The notes beneath the pieces were generated by a model. It searched no databases. It was not told where the DNA came from and was given only the letters and a program-made list of their open reading frames with translations. From Pyrrhosoma nymphula (lineage: Eukaryota; Arthropoda; Insecta; Odonata; Coenagrionidae): a stretch of 64,000 bases of DNA. Of the stretch, positions 58,816 to 64,000 are shown piece by piece (position 1 is the stretch's first letter; every line of letters begins with the position of its first letter). The stretch lies in the NCBI GenBank assembly GCA_963573305.1, contig OY754331.1, positions 11,442,868 to 11,506,867 of the forward strand, in the 5' to 3' direction. The position numbers and the translations under genes were made by a program.

Positions 58816-59894
58816 GAAATATTAAATGGTTTCCGGCTATGAATTAAGTTACAGTACAAGAAATATGTTGGAAAAACGCAATAAAACCTAAACAAATTTT
58901 TAATTTTATACTCACCGCAGAATCTCTCATAAATGGAAGTGCCATTGGCGAGAAGTGCACATACGTAATTCTTACGAAAACGATCACGAGACGAAGGAAA
59001 TAAGAGTAATTTAAAAAAAATGTGATGAGTAAATTTGCTTACCTCCTTTCCACTGGTATGACGACGTAACTATTTTAGCATTCTTAAAGATTTTGGTTTC
59101 TGTAAATTGGTATATACGTAAATAGTCAACGAAAAAATAAGATAAAGAATACATAAACAAGGATTTTCTCAAAAGCAATACACGCTTCATCCACAGCAGA
59201 AAATTCTTAAATGAAACGTGATCCCTTTGTTTAGGGTTAATTATTATCATGGGGACATAAGCCCGCTACGCCGTTCTCTCATGAAGTGGTATAGCCGAAG
59301 AAAGTCTAATTAAAGTTCGTAGACCTAGACACTCACTCAGTTGAGGTGATTTCTTACACATTGCCTCATCATCGCCTAGCTTCTTCTGTTTCAGCCATAC
59401 CACGTGCATATACACATGCTTTCTCAAACCTAGAGCTCCATTGATATTCCTCCCATTGTGTGGGATGTCCCTCCGCTCACGTCCACCCCTGACTTTCTCG
59501 CTTGAATCATTCCTCTCACGCCACCCACACTTACAACACCCGAATCTCTTCTGTAATTCGATTCCTTTCCATTCCAAATTACTCGACGAAACCAAAGAAG
59601 AACAATCCCTTCTTAGTTTATCGTCATCAGAACCTCCAAACCATAACCTAAATTGTTGGAACCATCCGTCACTCTTATTGTGTCATCAAATATATTTGGC
59701 GTGAATACCCCTTTCAAAATAGTAAGAAACAGTCTGGGGGGAAGCAGGACGGAAACGGCGACGTTCGCAGGTTAAGAGATCCATTCCGACGTCATCTAAC
59801 GTAGTATTTAGACAAATTATATGTTTTCTCGACCTCTTATGTTAATTATGGTGTAATTATCAGGAATATTAGGTCAAATAAAAAATTTAAAACT

Positions 59895-60510
59895 TATGCA
59901 AACGTTTCGGATATTTATTTATCCATCCTCCTTTATGCATTGCAATGTTGAATGAGATACGCCATGCTCTTTTGTTATCATACTGTTTGATGTTGTGTCT
60001 ATTACTTTATATTCCATAATTCTAAATGCAAAATGTATAAGCAATGCATTTGAAAATCTATGTTGCCTTTTTTTTATTTTCTCAATCCTTGTGTTATCTT
60101 AAATCTGTGCACTGTTACCCTAATTTTCACATATTATTTATCTTCTTATTCATTGATTATTGTTGGTTTATATGTGGTGTTCCTTAATGAAATTTGTATG
60201 TATTGCTGTCACCATTGGCCCCAATTGTTGTGGCATGTAATAATATTTAAATGCTCCAGGGGACAAAAAGTCCCAGAACAATAAAGACTGTTTTCAATTC
60301 AATTTCAATCCTCAGGGCTATGATGGAATGATGCATAATGAAAAATATTTTCTACAATCCTTTTCCTCTTAATCAACATATTTTTCTTCTTAATGACAGT
60401 TAATTATATATTTAAACCATATTTGCATCAAAAAAGGACTGTGGAAAACATTTTTCATAATGAATCATTTCATTATAGCCCTAAGGATGGATAAATAAAT
60501 ATCCGAAACG
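59895..60510. repeat. nested foldback of Penelope type around a LINE-like tail
   Basis: The outer arms are GTTTCGGATATTTATTTATC (59904) and GATAAATAAATATCCGAAAC (60490-60509). The inner arms are CCTCAGGGCTATGATGGAAT (60310) and TTTCATTATAGCCCTAAGG (about 60468-60486). The right arm has CTAAGGA (60481-60487), a GGAT/ATCC stem and GAAAC (60505-60509), a hammerhead-like core with one change in the first box. Between them, 60240-60310 ends AATAAAGACTGTTTTCAATT, like the 3' end of a LINE. Confidence 0.6.
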
Positions 60511-61080
60511 GCAGAAGTTCATATATATAAGGCAAATAGTATTTGTCTCCTCGTAGCTCTACAAATAAATATTTCTCTGAAGGCAGCTGGCACTGGGAGG
60601 TAGTTGTGACGTCAGACGGGGACACGCCCCCTTACAGGCCGTTTTTCGCGCCCTTCAAATTTCAACTACTTTGTGAATTTTTATCTCCAAAACTAGGCTT
60701 TACTTTGGCCTCGGGTTTTTCAGCATTATCATCGACTCCACATCCTCCATCACCTCAATGTTTTTTTTTGTTAATCGGATAGTTCCTCATTACTTCGAAA
60801 CTAATTACACCATTGAAATAAATGTCTCGTTAGATTGGGTACACGATGCGAGCATTGTCTCGAATGTGCACTGAAAGCACGGGCGGTGGACCGCGGCGAT
60901 TGGCAGTAACCTTCATGCGCGTGGGCGAAACCTTCCCATAAATCTCCTGCGACTCCGATGTGCTAGCGAGATGATTTGGAAGCCAAACGAAATATCTTGT
61001 CTATACCAGTCAAATGCAATAATTTTTTGTATAAGTGTTTTCTTCTTTCAGGAGAAAGGAGAGGTCTATTAATTTGAAAA

Positions 61081-61145
61081 ATATTTATTCTCTTTGCCGG
61101 CGTTTCGCATTTGTATATTAATGCTTCTTCAGGGCTACAATGAAA
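61081..61145 (-). ncRNA. hammerhead ribozyme-like core, both boxes intact
   Basis: Read on the minus strand: TTGTAGCC, CTGAAGA (61132-61126), AGCATTAATATACAAATGC with a GCATT/AATGC stem II, GAAAC (61106-61102), GCCGGCAAAG. CUGANGA and GAAA are both exact and stem II is perfect for 5 bp. Upstream stem I/III partners and the NUH cleavage site are not obvious in one short window, as in minimal or dimer-forming hammerheads of Penelope-like elements. No adjacent coding sequence. Confidence 0.5.
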
Positions 61146-62004
61146 ATTATTGGGCGTACTGTAAATCAATGGAGTATGGTTTAAAATGTTTTATACATAG
61201 TTATGTTAAAAAGTTTATATGCATATGATTTTTCAAGTTACCTCAGAGAGAGAGTTCCATCTGAATTAATTGTTTGATGATACCGTCGTTCCTATTTATT
61301 ATTTGTTTGTCAATTGTTGTAAATTTAGGTGCTTTCAAAAATCAGAAAAATAAATTTCCTGAAAGAAGAAAAATAATTTACATAAAAAAGCGGGCATGAA
61401 GAGGAATCATCTAGATAATATTTTGTTGACGGATTGTAAATAAGCAATGAAAATTTACTCGCCGAAAAACCTAGAGGTGATATTCATAATAAATATCGAC
61501 AACTTCCACCAAGTCCAGCCTGAAACAGTTATATTTATGCCTATATTCATGAGCATCTAATCGCGAGTAATGTTCTACTAATTAGCCATCGATCAGTATC
61601 ACTATTGCTGTGGCGAAACTTGAGACGGCTTTGAGAGCGTCGGAGTGGTGGCACTCGCCGCAATGGACGGTGCTAGCACCTCTTGACATCTGTGACGCAT
61701 CCATGAAGAAACCCTCGGCCGTGTCCACGACACACACTAATAATAAAGGGGAGAGAGGTCCACGCGAATCTCTCTCTCGGTTTACTTGCATAAATTACAG
61801 TCGAGGGTATGCACCAAGGCTTACCCCTCATTTTACAACAAAAAAACATTTTTTCCCATTAGTTTTATATTCTAGGTTTCCTTTAGTTTTTTTAAATACT
61901 TTAATACATACAGCGTAATGTTCTAAAATTTTTAATAGCCTTTTAGGCCTGCTCGGATTCATCTTTATCTTGAACCCATTACTCTACAACCCGTTCTTTG
62001 CTTC

Positions 62005-62298
62005 TCCATGCCGTCTTCTTCTTCCCCAAGCCATCATCTTCTCCAGACCGTCTGCTTCCTCTTTAGGCAATCTTCTTCTTCACCAGGCTATGTTCTTCTT
62101 CTGCAGGACTTCCGATTTCTCCGCCGGCCATCTTTTCTTTTCAGTACGTGATGGTTAATGTTCTTATAGCTCTACTCGAATTCTTATCCATTATTTTTGT
62201 TATTACTCTCCAGGCCACCTTCTACTTCTCCAGGCCGTCTTTTGTTCTCCAGGCCATCTTCTTAGTCTCCAGGCCGTCTTTTAGTTCTCCAGGCCGTG
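62005..62298. repeat. minisatellite, CTCCAGGCC every ~20 bp
   Basis: CTCCAGGCC begins at 62208, 62228, 62247, 62267 and 62287, a period of 19-20 bp, with linkers such as GTCTTTTGTT and ATCTTCTTAGT. Degenerate relatives (CCAAGCCATC, CCAGACCGTC, CCAGGCTATG) extend left to about 62020. Confidence 0.8.
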
Positions 62299-63213
62299 TT
62301 ACGACATAGTCACAATCAACTCTCGTCCGCAAACACTTGTCGGGGTCCCTAGGCGGCTTATTCAGCCGTAATTCGCGCTTATCCCACGAGAAAGCCGAAT
62401 TTAGAGCGGTAGAGGCAATTAGGGGAGCCATTGAGGCCAGATGGGAGCAAGGCGCGACCTATTAAGGGTAAGCGGAAGGGTGGAGATAAACCCAGTATGG
62501 CCATGAGCCCTACTCCTGACGAAATGCGCCAAAGGGTTCACAGCTTGACGTCCTATTCGACGAACGGAGTGCTGTTCTTATAGTAGTAGGAACTCACTTT
62601 CAGGCACACCAATAGGGTTACACTGAAAAAATCTCCGCTACCGTCGGCATTCGAACGAAATGGCTTCCCACCTCGAGGGACAGGATGGGAAGCCATTAAT
62701 CTATACCACACCAAAACGACCTCCCCACCCCAAGTTTGACTCCCACGGCATTATATACTTACGATAGACCGCTTTTGATAAGCTGGAAAACCTGTTTTGC
62801 TTCCTTGGTGAAATATTTTTTTTTCGCCAAACATTAGAAAGTGTACTAAATACTAAAAAAAAGATATCAGTATAAATGGTAGAACGAAACTGATGGAAAA
62901 CGATTCTGCGACCCCATGTATATCTTCAACCTTTTTTCCTAGGGATGTGGCAGAAGGAAAAAACCGCTAATATTCAGTTTATTCTGAAATTTCAACATTT
63001 TTCCAGAAAATTATATTCCACCCCGAGGATAGTCGTAACTCCCTCGGACTTCACAGGACTCGATTTTAAACAATAAACATATTCGAATCCCTTTGAAAAG
63101 TCACCTATCCGCCATATTCTAAAAACATCTCTGTTGAGGAGTGGTGGTAGCGCCAATTTTACATTAATGGCAAAAAGGGAGGGATCAGGCGAGATGTTGT
63201 GGAATATGAACAT
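62299..63213. other. no gene recognised
   Basis: Short frames without motifs. The purine/pyrimidine mix is ordinary. Confidence 0.45.
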
Positions 63214-63343
63214 GATAAGAACCAAGACGATGCAATTTTCCACAGATCAAATTTTTTAAATCAACCCGCTGATGCAGTGCATCGAAACCTGGGTCGATTA
63301 AAAAAATTTTATCTGTGGAAAATTGCAGCGTCATAGTTCTTAT
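63214..63343. repeat. foldback around a hammerhead-like core
   Basis: The left arm ATAAGAACCAAGACGATGC ... TTTTCCACAGATCAAATTTT (63214-63267) pairs with AAAATTTTATCTGTGGAAAA ... TCATAGTTCTTAT (63293-63343). The loop holds CTGATGCAGTGCATCGAAAC (63269-63288): six of seven CUGANGA bases, a short stem and an exact GAAAC, flanked by ACCC and GGGT. Probably a Penelope-type terminus. Confidence 0.6.
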
Positions 63344-64000
63344 TACATTAATGGATTAGCTATTTTGCAAAAGAACATCAAAGAAAATGAACAACAGAAT
63401 GTATTATTAAGTTGGCGAAAACAAAAAAGGGGGTAAAAGTACATGTACAATTATAAATGAGAGGGAAAACAAAATACGATAACAAATGGGAAAGAGAGAA
63501 GTCATTAAGCCGCGACCAGACTGCTGAAAAGTATGACATAAGGACGGTATTTGATTTATATGCCACTAAAATGAGTATTTAATAATTACGCAGCCACTTC
63601 AGCCTGGCCTGAGGACGCCTACAGCATAGTAAGTGAAACGTTGTCATCAAGAATGATGCTAACGCGGACGAGAAACCCGAAAACTTGCCAAACTGGAAAT
63701 ATGCAGTCATTTGCATGAATATTTTTCCTCGCGATTTTCTTCCCCTTACCGAACACGGAAAAGCACGGTTTCAAAATAATACAAATATTAAATTAAATGC
63801 TTTGAAAGCTACCATATAATTGGAGAATACGACGCACTTTAAAAATTACAAGTGCTAAAATGTATTACATTTTCCCTCGGTCGCAGTTGCACCGTCTAAA
63901 GGTCGCTTTCAGATGGCTCACCGGCTTTCCACAAGGCGTATTCAGGTCGACGAGGTCTCGACTTGTAAACAAAACAACCGACGCTAACGAAACAAAACCG
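63344..64000. other. no gene recognised; window edge
   Basis: TAAAGGTCGCTTTCAGATGG at about 63896 resembles the left end of the MITE at 36572 and may start another element that runs out of the window. Confidence 0.4.

Noticed and set aside
58912..58970. Possible minus-strand exon with a GTGAGT donor (ANGTSIYERFC)
   Set aside because: A single short open stretch; no phase-compatible acceptor or neighbour was found.
61582..61918. Overlapping ORFs on both strands
   Set aside because: No motif on either strand and no splice context that selects one.
1..64000. CRISPR arrays, operons, prokaryotic signals
   Set aside because: None seen; introns, SINEs and eukaryotic transposons show this is animal nuclear DNA.

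Overview
The window is animal DNA, AT-rich and intron-rich, and most likely from an insect. It carries spliced genes with GT-AG introns, a canonical MFAP1 spliceosome gene, a secreted serpin, a proline-rich secreted protein with a cysteine motif resembling the insect DM4/12 family, and a dense, mostly decayed load of arthropod-type transposons: mariner, Tigger/pogo, hAT, Harbinger-like MITEs, RTE-like and other LINEs, Penelope-like elements and tRNA-headed SINEs. There are no CRISPR arrays, operons or rRNA genes. I could not identify the species.

Layout. 1-445 is the 3' half of a dead mariner. 445-5900 holds foldbacks, a 39-bp palindrome with its own 8-bp target duplication, and a Harbinger-like MITE. 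5914-14481 (+) is MFAP1: nine coding exons, 543 aa, with introns carrying a Penelope-like fragment, a hammerhead-type foldback, a hAT MITE and a Tigger relic. 14.5-20 kb is intergenic with small repeats. 20084-30682 (-) is a serpin in eight coding exons, 389 aa, with a clear signal peptide but no recognisable inhibitory hinge. About 310 bp separates it from a possible divergent plus-strand gene (30996-42447), which I do not recognise and whose model rests only on compatible splice sites. 33-41 kb is rich in LINE relics. 43506-50412 (-) is a three-exon gene for a 564-aa secreted Pro/Gln/Gly-rich protein. 50.4-64 kb has no confident gene: a decayed pogo-type transposase, a GC-rich island near 55 kb, inverted repeats, a 20-bp minisatellite and more Penelope-type foldbacks.

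The most interesting recurring signal is a set of short foldbacks carrying hammerhead-ribozyme-like cores (CUGANGA, stem II, GAAA). They lie near 2.87, 10.05, 59.9/60.5, 61.1 and 63.28 kb, with weaker traces at 8.5 and 14.94 kb. Hammerhead motifs are known from Penelope-like retroelements, and a Penelope-type GIY-YIG coding fragment is present at 8016. One copy (61102-61132, minus) has both core boxes and stem II intact; in several others damage falls at the CpG of the GC-GAAAC junction. All coordinates and splice joins were read by eye; no alignment, folding or database search was run.
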